Assembly: GCA_015069015.1 (NCBI GenBank)
Contig: SVJK01000012.1
Coordinates: 1 to 43,608 of the forward strand
Direction of reading: 5' to 3'
Source: Oscillospiraceae bacterium
Lineage (GTDB): Bacteria; Bacillota; Clostridia; UMGS1810
Length of the DNA: 43,608 nt
The first letter of the stretch is position 1. Every line of letters begins with the position of its first letter. The notes below the pieces were generated by a model, which was given only the letters and a program-made list of their open reading frames with translations, ran no database searches and was not told the origin of the DNA. Position numbers and translations under genes: made by a program. Shown here in pieces: positions 1 through 8,071 of the stretch.

Positions 1-2
1 TT

Positions 3-80
3 TGGGGTGGTGTAGTTAATGAATTGATAGCAATGGTTTCAGCAGTGATAGGAATTTACAGATATAGAAAGACAAGATAA
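3..80 (+). CDS. C-terminal end of a possible holin-like membrane protein (partial)
   Basis: An open frame enters from the left edge of the window and stops with TAA at 78-80. The 25 visible residues form one hydrophobic stretch (NELIAMVSAVIGIYRY) followed by a basic tail (RKTR). A hydrophobic helix ending in a short positive tail is common at the C terminus of small phage holins and other small membrane proteins, but 25 residues cannot assign a family. The next clear structure is a 13-bp perfect stem-loop at 111-146. Function is not established. Confidence 0.3.
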   Translation, partial: WGGVVNELIAMVSAVIGIYRYRKTR

Positions 81-110
81 GTGGATACTGTCGCAGACAC
101 TACATAACAC

Positions 111-323
111 ATGTTGAAAGCGTAGCATTGCTGACGCTTTCAACATCGATATAAATCTCTTGCGAGATTTTCGATATGTTCCGTTGGAACTCGATATGTG
201 CTGGTGCACTCGATATGTTGCCTGCGGCAACGAGATTTATATCATATCGAAACCGAGCATAGCGAGGTTATATCGAATTTTGCGAGAGCAAAATATATCG
301 AACGAGCAATGCGAGTATATCGA
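111..323 (+). repeat. Array of seven to eight short stem-loops separated by TCGATAT/ATATCGA
   Basis: Short perfect hairpins are strung together: 111-146 (13-bp stem), 153-170 (AAATCTC/GAGATTT), 178-190 (GTTCC/GGAAC), 198-209 (GTGC/GCAC), 217-231 (GTTGCC/GGCAAC), 251-269 (AACC/GGTT) and 277-294 (ATTTTGC/GCAAAAT), with a degraded one at about 302-316. Stems and loops differ, but the separator is constant: TCGATAT at 171-177, 191-197 and 210-216, then its complement ATATCGA at 270-276 and 295-301. The separator orientation therefore flips in the middle. The array ends about 3 bases before the SD sequence of the four-helix-bundle gene. This is not CRISPR: units are about 20 bp and the variable parts are self-complementary. 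Confidence 0.75.
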
Positions 324-339
324 CAAAGGAGAAAACATT

Positions 340-630
340 ATGGAGAACAACAAAAATATATTAAGAGAAGAAACCATAAATTTTGCAATAGAAATATCCG
401 ACATTTGCGATAATATTAAAGGAAGTTCGGTATATGTAAATCAATTATTGAGATGCTCTTCATCTATCGGAGCAAATCTTCATGAAGCAAAATATGCTCA
501 AAGCAGAGCGGATATTATAAATAAATTAGAAATTATTTATAATATTGATTTGGAAGAAGTCATAAAAGCAAAGTGCAGAATAAGTGAAACCAAATACACA
601 TCATCTATTGCTTTTGAAGAAGGAAGATAA
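340..630 (+). CDS. Four-helix bundle protein (23S rRNA-IVS / Avd-like), C-terminally altered
   Basis: The 96-residue product starts at ATG 340 behind AAAGGAG (326-332). Its N-terminal two thirds match the four-helix bundle family known from 23S rRNA intervening sequences and, in a diverged branch, from the Avd accessory proteins of diversity-generating retroelements: FAIEISDICDNIKG (helix 1), then QLLRCSSSIGANLHEAKYAQSR (the family's most recognisable stretch) and ADIINKLEI. Family members usually run to about 115-125 residues with an aromatic-rich third helix. Here that part is replaced by an unfamiliar charged tail (residues about 62-96), which suggests truncation or fusion. The gene directly follows the stem-loop array and probably shares a transcript with it. 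No reverse transcriptase or variable repeat is nearby, so a DGR role is unsupported. Confidence 0.75.
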   Translation: MENNKNILREETINFAIEISDICDNIKGSSVYVNQLLRCSSSIGANLHEAKYAQSRADIINKLEIIYNIDLEEVIKAKCRISETKYTSSIAFEEGR

Positions 631-914
631 CATGACTGTAGGTACAACTAAACAACGCTTGAAGCAGTTGCACTGTTTCAATATGCCAACTAAGTTTGCC
701 ATTCGGCAAGTGAATTTGTAGGGAGAATTTACGAATTGCCCGAACTGTGAAGTTGCACTTTGCGGTGAAGTGGAAAACCCGACTTTACTTTTTCTTATAT
801 AGAGATTTCAGGAAATTTTAGTCGACGGTTGCGAAAAGAAAGTTCAAAATACCTGTAAAGGTTTCAGTGCAATCACAAAAAAACAGTTGAAAGTGCACTG
901 CATTTTTTATATAA
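631..914. other. Non-coding stretch, possibly decayed repeats
   Basis: I see no convincing gene here. The stretch 655-790 has short repeated words (gttgcac, tgaagt, gaatt) and partly self-complementary pieces that could be worn-out units like those at 111-323, but no unit is clean. A loose inverted repeat CAGTGCA (865-871) / TGCACTG (894-900) followed by a T-rich run at 903-908 may terminate upstream transcription. Confidence 0.35.
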
Positions 915-943
915 TTGTCTTAGTGAAATAAAGATATTATATA
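915..943 (+). promoter_or_regulatory. Probable sigma-A promoter of the uxaC operon
   Basis: TTGTCT (915-920), a 17-bp spacer, then TATATA (938-943). It lies 36 bp before the uxaC start codon with a GGTGG Shine-Dalgarno at 966-970 between. No other promoter of this quality is seen before the following three genes, which fits a single operon. Confidence 0.5.
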
Positions 944-979
944 TGTCAAAAATTATAATTAAAAAGGTGGTAGTGTAAC

Positions 980-2200
980 ATGAGTTTTATTAAAGATGAT
1001 TTTATGCTGAAAAACAAAACAGCAAGAAAACTGTATGAATATGTGGAAAATCTTCCCATAATTGACTATCATTGTCATTTGTCTCCCAAAATGATAGATG
1101 AAAACTATCAGTTTGAAAATGCATTTGACCTTTTCCTTGGCGGAGACCACTATAAATGGCGTCTTATGCGTTCAAACGGGATTTCTGAAGATTACATAAC
1201 AGGAAACGCAGATATTTATGAAAAATGGTGTGCCTTTGCAAAAACAGTTCCTCTTATGATAGGAAACCCCATGTATCACTGGACTCACCTTGAACTCAAA
1301 CGCTATTTTGACATAGATGAAACTTTGTCATCCGACACAGCAAAGGAAATTTGGGACAGTGTAAATGAATGTCTTAAGAAAGATGAATTTCGTGCAAAAT
1401 CTCTCATAAAAAAATCAAATGTAGAAGTTATCTGCACAACTGATAATCCCTATGATGATTTGAAACATCACAAAAATCTTAAAGATTTTGACGTAAAAGT
1501 TCTTCCCACATTCCGCCCCGACCTTTCCAAAATCAGTTCCGACATCACAGACAGAATGGACTATTTTCATGGGGTAGGATGCCGTCTTTCGGATCACTCA
1601 ATTGACGAGATAAATGATGAAATGATTGAAAAAATTGTATTTCTCGGAGAGGAATATGCAAAACGCGGATGGACAATGCAACTTCACCTGGGTGCAATGA
1701 GAAACAATAATTCCCGTATGTTTGAAAAATTAGGTCCTGACACAGGCTTTGACTCCATAAACGATTTCCCAATGGCGCAGGGCGTTTCAAAAATGCTCGA
1801 TGGATTGGAGAAAAAAGATGCTTTACCCAAAACCATCCTCTACACTCTCAATCCCAAAGATAATTATGTTCTCGGAACAATGCTCGGGAACTTCCAGAAA
1901 GCCCCTGTCCCGGGCAAAATCCAGTTTGGATCGGGCTGGTGGTTCAACGATCAGCGTGACGGTATGGAAAGTCAGATGAAAGCCCTTGCAAACCTAGGTC
2001 TTCTTTCACGCTTTGTTGGAATGCTCACGGATTCCAGAAGTTTTGTTTCCTATCCCCGCCATGAATATTTCAGAAGGATTCTTTGTAACCTCATCGGCAA
2101 ATGGGTTGAGGAGGGAGAGTATCCCGAAGACTATGAAACATTAAAGAAAATAGTTCAGGGGATTTGCTATTATAACGCAAAGGAATATTTTGAATTTTAA
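980..2200 (+). CDS. uxaC: Glucuronate/uronate isomerase UxaC, compact form
   Basis: Predicted to convert D-glucuronate to D-fructuronate (and galacturonate to tagaturonate) in the cytoplasm, the first step of hexuronate breakdown. Family signatures are visible: DYHCHLSP (residues 29-36, with the metal-binding histidines H31 and H33), GGDHYKWRLMR (54-64), WTHLEL, CTTDNP, GWTMQLHLGAMRN, GWWFNDQRDGM, MLTDSRSF and the C-terminal HEYFRRILCNLIG. At 406 residues it is about 60 shorter than the usual 465-475. The missing part falls between FRPD and the SDH motif, where other UxaCs carry an extra helical insertion, while flanking motifs are intact, so it looks like a natural compact variant. First gene of an operon with a GH106-like glycosidase, suggesting use of a uronate-containing glycan. 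Confidence 0.95.
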   Translation: MSFIKDDFMLKNKTARKLYEYVENLPIIDYHCHLSPKMIDENYQFENAFDLFLGGDHYKWRLMRSNGISEDYITGNADIYEKWCAFAKTVPLMIGNPMYHWTHLELKRYFDIDETLSSDTAKEIWDSVNECLKKDEFRAKSLIKKSNVEVICTTDNPYDDLKHHKNLKDFDVKVLPTFRPDLSKISSDITDRMDYFHGVGCRLSDHSIDEINDEMIEKIVFLGEEYAKRGWTMQLHLGAMRNNNSRMFEKLGPDTGFDSINDFPMAQGVSKMLDGLEKKDALPKTILYTLNPKDNYVLGTMLGNFQKAPVPGKIQFGSGWWFNDQRDGMESQMKALANLGLLSRFVGMLTDSRSFVSYPRHEYFRRILCNLIGKWVEEGEYPEDYETLKKIVQGICYYNAKEYFEF

Positions 2201-2220
2201 AAAAATTATTGGAGATCCAG

Positions 2221-4593
2221 ATGAAAAATATAGGTACGAAAGATTTTTTAATGGAGGAATTCAAAAACCCCTCAAAAGATAACAATGTTATATATACCTG
2301 GATATGGAATGAGCCTGTAAATGTATCTTTAATAGACTCTCAACTTGAAGAGTTTAAAAAGGCAGGTATCGGAGGTATATATATTCTTCCGTTGCCCGAA
2401 AACTTTCGCCCCACAACAATGAAAACATGCATGCTTCCCGAATACCTGAGTGATGAATTTTTTGAATGTATGAAATATGCAATAAAAAAAGGAAAAAAAC
2501 TTGGAATGGAACTGTGGCTCTATGACGAGGCGGGATGGCCGTCGGGAGGAGCAGGCGGAAAAACATATTCTCAAAATCCCGACAGTGTTGAAACTCTGCT
2601 TTGCACCCGTGACATAAGTTTAAAGATGGGTGAAGAGTATGTTCCCTCAAAAGGTACACTCTCTGCTTTTTTGAAAAAAGACAGAATCTTTGAGGGATAT
2701 ATTGCCCAAAGTGACATCACATTAAAAGAATACTACTCTCAAAAATCAAACGTAAAAAGTCCCAACCGTGTTGACAGCACAAATAAAGGGGTTATAGATA
2801 CATTCATAAATAACACATACGAATGTTACAAAAATTTCCTCGGCAATCTTTTTGATGATGTGTCAGCAATTTTTACAGATGAGCCAAGTGTTATAAAAAA
2901 TCTTATTCCTTATAATTTCTTTGAAATATTTGAAAGTAAATATGGATATGACATAAAAGATTATTTATATTGCATAGACGATGAAAATCTTGCAACCAAA
3001 AAAGAAGAACAACTTGCAAGAATTCACTACGGAAGAATCTTAGGTGATTTGTTTTGGGAAAATTACTGTAAAAATATCGGTGACTGGTGTAGAAAGCACG
3101 GCAAGAAATTAGCAGGACATCTTGACATTGACCATCTTCCCGAAGGTGCATCAAAGCAGTGCTATTTCAGCCACTTAAGAAGTCTCAGAGAATTTGACAT
3201 TCCCGGAGTTGACGTCATATGCCATCAGATTCAGATGCCTGTAAATGATGAAGTTCCCGTGCCTGAGGGCGCACCGTTTTTTCCAAGACTTGCATCATCT
3301 GCCGCTCATCAGTCAGGGAACAGTCTTTCTCTCACAGAATCTCTTGCAGTATACGGCGACGGAGTAACACCTGATGAATTTCGCTATGTCCTTAATTATC
3401 AGGCAATCCGTGGCATAAATGTGTTCAACATAATGCTTATGGCATCAGGAAATTCAACAAGGTCACTTCTTGTTGAACGCCCCGTGTTTTCTTATCACAA
3501 ACCCGGATTTTATAATCTTGAGCATCTGAACGCCTATTTTAAAAGACTTTCCTATCTTTTGAAACTCGGTGAACACAGAGTTGAAACCGCTCTCTACATA
3601 CCCTGTGCAGACTTTTGGGCAAACGGAGAGATTTCCAAAAAGGCATCTGAAAGTTACATATCAGAGGGCGTGAATCTTGAAAAACAAAACATAGAATTTG
3701 ACATAATAGATGATTATTCCATAATGGATGCAAGTATTGCAGGTGATGGCTTAAAAATCGGAAATGTCACATATAAAAACATCATTGTTCCTGACTGCCT
3801 TTTTATGCCTGATGAAATTAAAGAAAAAATAGCCCCTCTTGTAACAAAGCCACAAAAGGCAAGGACAGATTCAAAAATCAGAACAATGAAAAGAGAACTT
3901 TCATCAGGAACTCTTTATTTTCTTTTCAATGAAAGTGAAACTGAAGTTGAAGCATCTGCTGATATGCATGGTGATAATCTTTATCGCCTGAACCTTTCAA
4001 GCGGTGAAGTTTTAAATGTGGATTCTGAAAGAATAAAAATAGAATGCGGAGATATTCAGGTCATATATTCCACCAAAAACGAACTTGAAACCGTATCTTA
4101 TAAAGAAGAATATACTGCATCTGTGTCAGATTTTGAAGTTTCAAAAATAAAAAGATTAAATGTTTCAAAAAGCGGAATTTCAATGGTCGAAGTTCCTTGT
4201 GACACCAAAATCACGAAGGAATTTTCAGGAGAGATAACCTATAGAGCCAATTATGTGTTACCCCAAAAGCCCAAATGCGGTGAAAGATACAAAATAAAAC
4301 TTATAGACACATCTTCAAGTGCCTGCATATATGTTGACGGAAACTGTGTTGCGACTGTGGGAATCTCACCTATGGAGGCAGTAATACCGGGAGAAATGCT
4401 TCAAAAACAGGGCATTATTGAAATTACTGTTGCAAGTACCCCTGCAAATGAGATTGTGTCCAAAGAAGAATTTCTTAAATCAGAACCCACAGTTATTTAT
4501 GATGCATATCACGAAAAGTGCATAGAATATGAAAAAAATGCCCCTGCCATAAAATTTGGCGGAGCAAAACTTGTGAAGATGATGGGAAAATAA
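2221..4593 (+). CDS. GH106-like glycoside hydrolase (alpha-L-rhamnosidase type)
   Basis: A 790-residue protein with no signal peptide, so probably cytoplasmic. The N-terminal half has the signatures of the large GH106-type family: WIWNEPV near residue 30, FKKAGIGGIYILPLPE (about 45-60), YDEAGWPSGGAGG (101-113) and FTDEPS (218-223). The acidic residues in DEAGW and TDEPS are candidates for catalysis. The C-terminal third resembles a beta-sandwich or galactose-binding region. GH106 enzymes known so far are alpha-L-rhamnosidases, but the wider family is diverse, so the substrate is inferred only as a plant- or host-type oligosaccharide. ATG 2221 is chosen because GGAG at 2211-2214 lies 6 bases before it. 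It starts 20 bp after uxaC, so the two are probably co-transcribed. Confidence 0.75.
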   Translation: MKNIGTKDFLMEEFKNPSKDNNVIYTWIWNEPVNVSLIDSQLEEFKKAGIGGIYILPLPENFRPTTMKTCMLPEYLSDEFFECMKYAIKKGKKLGMELWLYDEAGWPSGGAGGKTYSQNPDSVETLLCTRDISLKMGEEYVPSKGTLSAFLKKDRIFEGYIAQSDITLKEYYSQKSNVKSPNRVDSTNKGVIDTFINNTYECYKNFLGNLFDDVSAIFTDEPSVIKNLIPYNFFEIFESKYGYDIKDYLYCIDDENLATKKEEQLARIHYGRILGDLFWENYCKNIGDWCRKHGKKLAGHLDIDHLPEGASKQCYFSHLRSLREFDIPGVDVICHQIQMPVNDEVPVPEGAPFFPRLASSAAHQSGNSLSLTESLAVYGDGVTPDEFRYVLNYQAIRGINVFNIMLMASGNSTRSLLVERPVFSYHKPGFYNLEHLNAYFKRLSYLLKLGEHRVETALYIPCADFWANGEISKKASESYISEGVNLEKQNIEFDIIDDYSIMDASIAGDGLKIGNVTYKNIIVPDCLFMPDEIKEKIAPLVTKPQKARTDSKIRTMKRELSSGTLYFLFNESETEVEASADMHGDNLYRLNLSSGEVLNVDSERIKIECGDIQVIYSTKNELETVSYKEEYTASVSDFEVSKIKRLNVSKSGISMVEVPCDTKITKEFSGEITYRANYVLPQKPKCGERYKIKLIDTSSSACIYVDGNCVATVGISPMEAVIPGEMLQKQGIIEITVASTPANEIVSKEEFLKSEPTVIYDAYHEKCIEYEKNAPAIKFGGAKLVKMMGK

Positions 4594-4683
4594 TATAAGC
4601 AGTTGCATCCAAAAAACTTATTTTTAAATAACAAAAGGAGAAACACTACCTTACGGCAACAGGAATAAGAAAGGATGAATAAG

Positions 4684-5352
4684 ATGAATCAATGGCAAGG
4701 GAAAAAATGGTATTGTTATGGAACTTCAATGACAGATATTACGTTGTCTGATGGTACTTCCCGACCAAGTTACAGCAAATATCTGGCTGAATATGCAGGT
4801 CTTGAAATGCATAATTTCGGCAAAGGCGGAAGCGGTATTATTCCTCGTTTCCACGGAGATGACAACATTAAAACAAGATGTATGCGTCTTGATGACGGAA
4901 AAGCAGAAGCTGATTTAATAACAGTAGAAATTATACCAAATGATTTTCTGGGTGAACTTGGCAATGTGACGGATTTGTGTGATGAGACATTTTGCGGAAA
5001 TCTCAATCAGATAATAGAGTATCTTCTTTTAAACACAAATGCAACTGTTGCGATTTTGACTGCATCAAGAAGCAGATACAAGTACGACAACGAATCAGTA
5101 AAATTTTTGCCCACCGGAAGAACCACAAAAAAATGGTTGGACTGGGAAGATGCAATCTCCACAATTTGCAGAATGCATGGCATACAATTCTGGAATGGTG
5201 CAAGTGAGGCAGGTCTTGGATATTATCGCACATGCAAAGATAACGCACTCGTTCAGGATCAGATACATCTGACGGAAAAAGGTGCAGAAGTTCTCGGGAA
5301 ATATTTTTTGGGAAAACTGAATAGCATATACCCCTATGAAATTAATAATTGA
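4684..5352 (+). CDS. SGNH/GDSL-type hydrolase
   Basis: A 222-residue protein with all four SGNH blocks: block I GTSMTD with the nucleophile Ser15, block II GKGGSG (Gly48/49), block III PNDF with Asn86, and block V DQIHLTEKG with Asp192 and His195. Such enzymes are esterases; next to glycosidases they usually remove acetyl or other acyl groups from sugars. No signal peptide is visible. Two starts are possible: ATG 4675 has AAAGG directly against it, whereas ATG 4684 has the same AAAGG (4670-4674) at a 9-base spacing and is preferred. It follows the GH106-like gene by 90 bp, and an orphan SD-like aaaaggag at 4633-4640 lies in that gap. Substrate unknown. Confidence 0.8.
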   Translation: MNQWQGKKWYCYGTSMTDITLSDGTSRPSYSKYLAEYAGLEMHNFGKGGSGIIPRFHGDDNIKTRCMRLDDGKAEADLITVEIIPNDFLGELGNVTDLCDETFCGNLNQIIEYLLLNTNATVAILTASRSRYKYDNESVKFLPTGRTTKKWLDWEDAISTICRMHGIQFWNGASEAGLGYYRTCKDNALVQDQIHLTEKGAEVLGKYFLGKLNSIYPYEINN

Positions 5353-5399
5353 GTTTATCTGATAGTGAAATGCCGGAACAATAAAGAGGAGAAACAAAA

Positions 5400-6281
5400 A
5401 TGAGGAAAATATTTGTCTTAATGCTTGTGATTTTATGTATATCACTAATTACAATTTCTGCAATGGCTGCAGAGTTCAGTGATTGCAAAGAGTCCGACTG
5501 GTACTATGAAAGTGTTCAATATGCAAAGGAAAAAGGATGGGTAAATGGCTTTGAAGACGGCACATTCAAACCCAATGACACTCTCACCAAAGCCCAGGCA
5601 ATTTCTGTTGTGGCAAGGGCGGCAGGACTCGAAATTCCCGAAACTACCGGAGAATGGTATGAAGGCGCATTTAAAGTTGCAAAGGAAAAAACCATGGTAT
5701 ATACAGACCTTCATATGAACGAACCAATAGAAAGAAAACAGGTTTTCTATATGATATACAATGGTTTTGAATTCAAATCCATAGATGCTGCTGTAAGAAA
5801 TGAAGAACCGCCTTTTGAAGATATGGATAACGGAAAGAGCGCCAGAATAGACGTGTATGAAACTTCAATCCCGACGCTGTACGGATTCGGTCTCATAAGC
5901 GGATATGAAGAAAACGGAAAAACCCTTGTGAAACCCAAAGGGTTTCTGACAAGGGCAGAAATGTGTACCATGTTGAAAAACGTGGCAGAGTTTGATATTA
6001 AAGAATGGGTTGCACAGAAGGATATTTTCTCTGATGATGTAGCAAAAAAATATCTTTTGGAAATGATTGAAAAAGGCGAGAGCCAGTGCACAATGTATGC
6101 CTTCGGAAAAACTCAGGCAGAGGTTTCTGCCAGAATAAAGCAGGTTGGAAAAATGTGCTTTGACTTGTATGAAGACGAATACCCCGAATATTTCAAAAAC
6201 TATTCCTGGTCCTGCGGCTCAACTACAGTATACAGCGACGATTCAAATTGCATAAAAGCCGTGGTTGAAATGAGAAAATAA
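5400..6281 (+). CDS. Secreted S-layer homology (SLH) domain protein
   Basis: The 293-residue product has a signal peptide at residues 1-23 (MRKIF, hydrophobic core, cleavage after AMA). SLH repeats follow: SDWYYESVQYAKEKGWVNGF with DGTFKPNDTLTKAQA (about 33-65), WYEGAFKVAKEKTMVY (about 86-100), and LYGFGLISGYEENG with KPKGFLTRAEM (about 158-190). SLH domains anchor proteins to pyruvylated secondary cell wall polymers. Beyond the repeats only a short C-terminal segment (about 220-293) remains, with no recognised catalytic domain. It lies 47 bp after the SGNH gene with SD AAAGAGGAG and is probably the operon's last gene, before the terminator at 6287. It is the only surface protein of this operon. 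Confidence 0.85.
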   Translation: MRKIFVLMLVILCISLITISAMAAEFSDCKESDWYYESVQYAKEKGWVNGFEDGTFKPNDTLTKAQAISVVARAAGLEIPETTGEWYEGAFKVAKEKTMVYTDLHMNEPIERKQVFYMIYNGFEFKSIDAAVRNEEPPFEDMDNGKSARIDVYETSIPTLYGFGLISGYEENGKTLVKPKGFLTRAEMCTMLKNVAEFDIKEWVAQKDIFSDDVAKKYLLEMIEKGESQCTMYAFGKTQAEVSARIKQVGKMCFDLYEDEYPEYFKNYSWSCGSTTVYSDDSNCIKAVVEMRK

Positions 6282-6286
6282 CACAA

Positions 6287-6333
6287 ATAACCCCCCTCTG
6301 AATTGCTTAATTTCAATTCGGAGAGGGGTTTGA
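6287..6333. terminator. Bidirectional hairpin terminator
   Basis: A long GC-rich stem (AACCCCCCTCTGAATT pairing with AATTCGGAGAGGGGTT) lies between the converging SLH gene and the AraC gene. It can serve both strands. Confidence 0.8.
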
Positions 6334-6335
6334 TA

Positions 6336-7205
6336 TTAAATCTTCACCGATTCCTTATATTCCCTCGGTGACATATTTGTAACCTTTTTGAATACTCTTG
6401 AAAAATAGTGAGGATTATCATAGCACAGCATTTCCGATATTTGTGAAATGCTGTGTTTTTCTTCCCTTATAAGAGTTTTTGCCTCTTCAATTTTAAGTTT
6501 TGTCATATATTCATTGATTGTCATCCCCAGAGTTTGTTTAAATCTTGCAGATATGTAAGTCCTTGAAAAATTCAGTTTTCTGCATATGTCCGACACGGAA
6601 ATTTTTCCGTATATGTTACTTCCGAGAAGTTGTGTAATATCTTCCGTAAGTCTGTCGGCAGGCATTATGGGGATAACTGTTGATTTAATATTAATATCAA
6701 ACCTCAAAAGTTTAATAAGGAGCATTTCAAGATTAACCTTAATAAGTTGCTTGCTTCCCTGAGGAGGATTTTGCTTTTCAATGAGTTCTGTGAGGTGGGG
6801 ATTGTTTCTTTCAAGGTGATATGTAGCCTCGGATTCTGAAATAATTTCAGATATATATGACCTCAGCGGGGTGGGGACTCTGAGATGCTTACCCTTAAAA
6901 AAATCCATTGACTTTGATTTGCAGACAAATGTGATAATAAAAACATTGGGAGCAACAAGACCGTTCGCAGAGACTGCGTGAAATTCGTTGGGTTTATGAA
7001 AGACCGCCTCACCTTGCTTTAAGGTAAATTCTCTTGATTTTGTCTTTATTATTGCTTCACCCTTGTCCACATACACAATTTCCCAGAAATCGTGCTTTTC
7101 GCCGTGGGATTTAAAATTTCTGTCAAATTCAAAATAGTGAATGGTAACAATCTCGCTGACATTTATGACGCTTTCAATTTTTTGTTTTTTGTAGGAAGTA
7201 TTCAC
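6336..7205 (-). CDS. AraC-family regulator with N-terminal cupin-like sensor
   Basis: A 289-residue regulator. Residues about 20-110 form the AraC ligand-binding cupin (HDFWEIVYVDKGEAII, FTLKQGEAVFHKPNEFHAV). Residues about 190-289 are the double helix-turn-helix domain (ISVSDICRKLNFSRTYISARFKQ, then ISQISEMLCYDNPHYFSRVFKK, ending in MSPREYK). The start codon is GTG (7203-7205) behind GAGG at about 8 bases. It is transcribed divergently from the PIG-L deacetylase gene with 117 bp between, so those genes, and perhaps its own, are the likely targets. Palindromic DNA at 7217-7235 is the candidate operator. The sugar sensed is unknown. Confidence 0.9.
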   Translation of the reverse strand: MNTSYKKQKIESVINVSEIVTIHYFEFDRNFKSHGEKHDFWEIVYVDKGEAIIKTKSREFTLKQGEAVFHKPNEFHAVSANGLVAPNVFIITFVCKSKSMDFFKGKHLRVPTPLRSYISEIISESEATYHLERNNPHLTELIEKQNPPQGSKQLIKVNLEMLLIKLLRFDINIKSTVIPIMPADRLTEDITQLLGSNIYGKISVSDICRKLNFSRTYISARFKQTLGMTINEYMTKLKIEEAKTLIREEKHSISQISEMLCYDNPHYFSRVFKKVTNMSPREYKESVKI

Positions 7206-7216
7206 ACGCCCGACCT

Positions 7217-7235
7217 CACTTTACAAAAGTGTAAA
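7217..7235. promoter_or_regulatory. Overlapping palindromes, candidate operator
   Basis: CACTTT-ACA-AAAGTG (7217-7231) and TTTACA-AAAG-TGTAAA (7220-7235) are two perfect overlapping inverted repeats just upstream of the AraC gene, in the divergent intergenic region. Their position suits a regulator-binding site or an early hairpin in the leader of the leftward transcript. Confidence 0.4.
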
Positions 7236-7322
7236 TATAAAGTATATTTTTGTATTGAAAAACTTTGATTGTAATGATACCATATAATTAACATAAAGTC
7301 AATACGAAAGGGGTTTGTTGTA

Positions 7323-8027
7323 ATGAATGTTCTTGCAATCGGCTGTCATCCCGACGACATGGAAATCAACTGTGCCGGAACCTTGGCAAAATGTGTAAAA
7401 AGAGGCGACAACGTAACAGTATGCCACGTTGCAAACGGGGATCTTGGCCATGCAATAATTCAGCCTGATGAGCTTCGCATCATAAGACGCGACGAAGCGA
7501 GAAAAGCAGGCTCTCTTGCAGGTATCAAAGTTGTTACCTGTGACATCGGTGACGTAATGGTATATGAAGGAAGCAAAGAGCAGAGAGACAAGGTTGTGGA
7601 CATCATCAGAGAATGTGATCCTGACTTCATCATCACTCATGCTCCCAATGACTATATGCCTGACCACGTTGCAGTGTCGAGACTTGTTTTTGACGCATCT
7701 TTTGCGGCAAGTGTTCCACACTACAAAACAGGTGTTGATGCAGTTTCAAAGGTTACTCCCATCTACTATATGGATAACCTTGCAGGTCTTGGTTTCATTC
7801 CCACAGATTATGTTGACATCACAGATGAAATTGACCTCAAACTTGAAATGCTTGAGTGCCACGAAAGTCAACTTAAATGGATGAGAGACCACGACCACAT
7901 AGACTTTGCTGATTTTGTAAAGACCTGTGCAAAATACAGAGGACTTCAGTCAAACTGTCAATATGCTGAAGGCTTCACTCAGTGTCTTGTATATCCCAAA
8001 ATTCAGCCAATGAGATTATTACCGTAA
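7323..8027 (+). CDS. PIG-L/LmbE-family N-deacetylase
   Basis: A 234-residue zinc-dependent deacetylase of the PIG-L/LmbE superfamily, which removes N-acetyl groups from amino sugars (GlcNAc-type substrates) or related conjugates. The motif HPDD (residues 9-12) supplies two zinc ligands and the general base. The second motif PDHVAV (113-118, His115) supplies the third ligand. Length is normal and no signal peptide is seen. ATG 7323 has AAAGGGG at about 9 bases. The next gene, 44 bp downstream, belongs to the NagB superfamily, so deacetylation followed by deamination/isomerisation of an amino sugar is the natural reading. The acetylated substrate could be a free or phosphorylated sugar. Confidence 0.88.
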   Translation: MNVLAIGCHPDDMEINCAGTLAKCVKRGDNVTVCHVANGDLGHAIIQPDELRIIRRDEARKAGSLAGIKVVTCDIGDVMVYEGSKEQRDKVVDIIRECDPDFIITHAPNDYMPDHVAVSRLVFDASFAASVPHYKTGVDAVSKVTPIYYMDNLAGLGFIPTDYVDITDEIDLKLEMLECHESQLKWMRDHDHIDFADFVKTCAKYRGLQSNCQYAEGFTQCLVYPKIQPMRLLP

Positions 8028-8071
8028 TTTAGCAGATGAAATTCTGCACAAAATATAAGGAGGAAAAAACA

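Noticed and set aside
111-630. Diversity-generating retroelement suggested by the Avd-like four-helix bundle
   Set aside because: No reverse transcriptase, template repeat or variable repeat with adenine-specific changes is present in the window.
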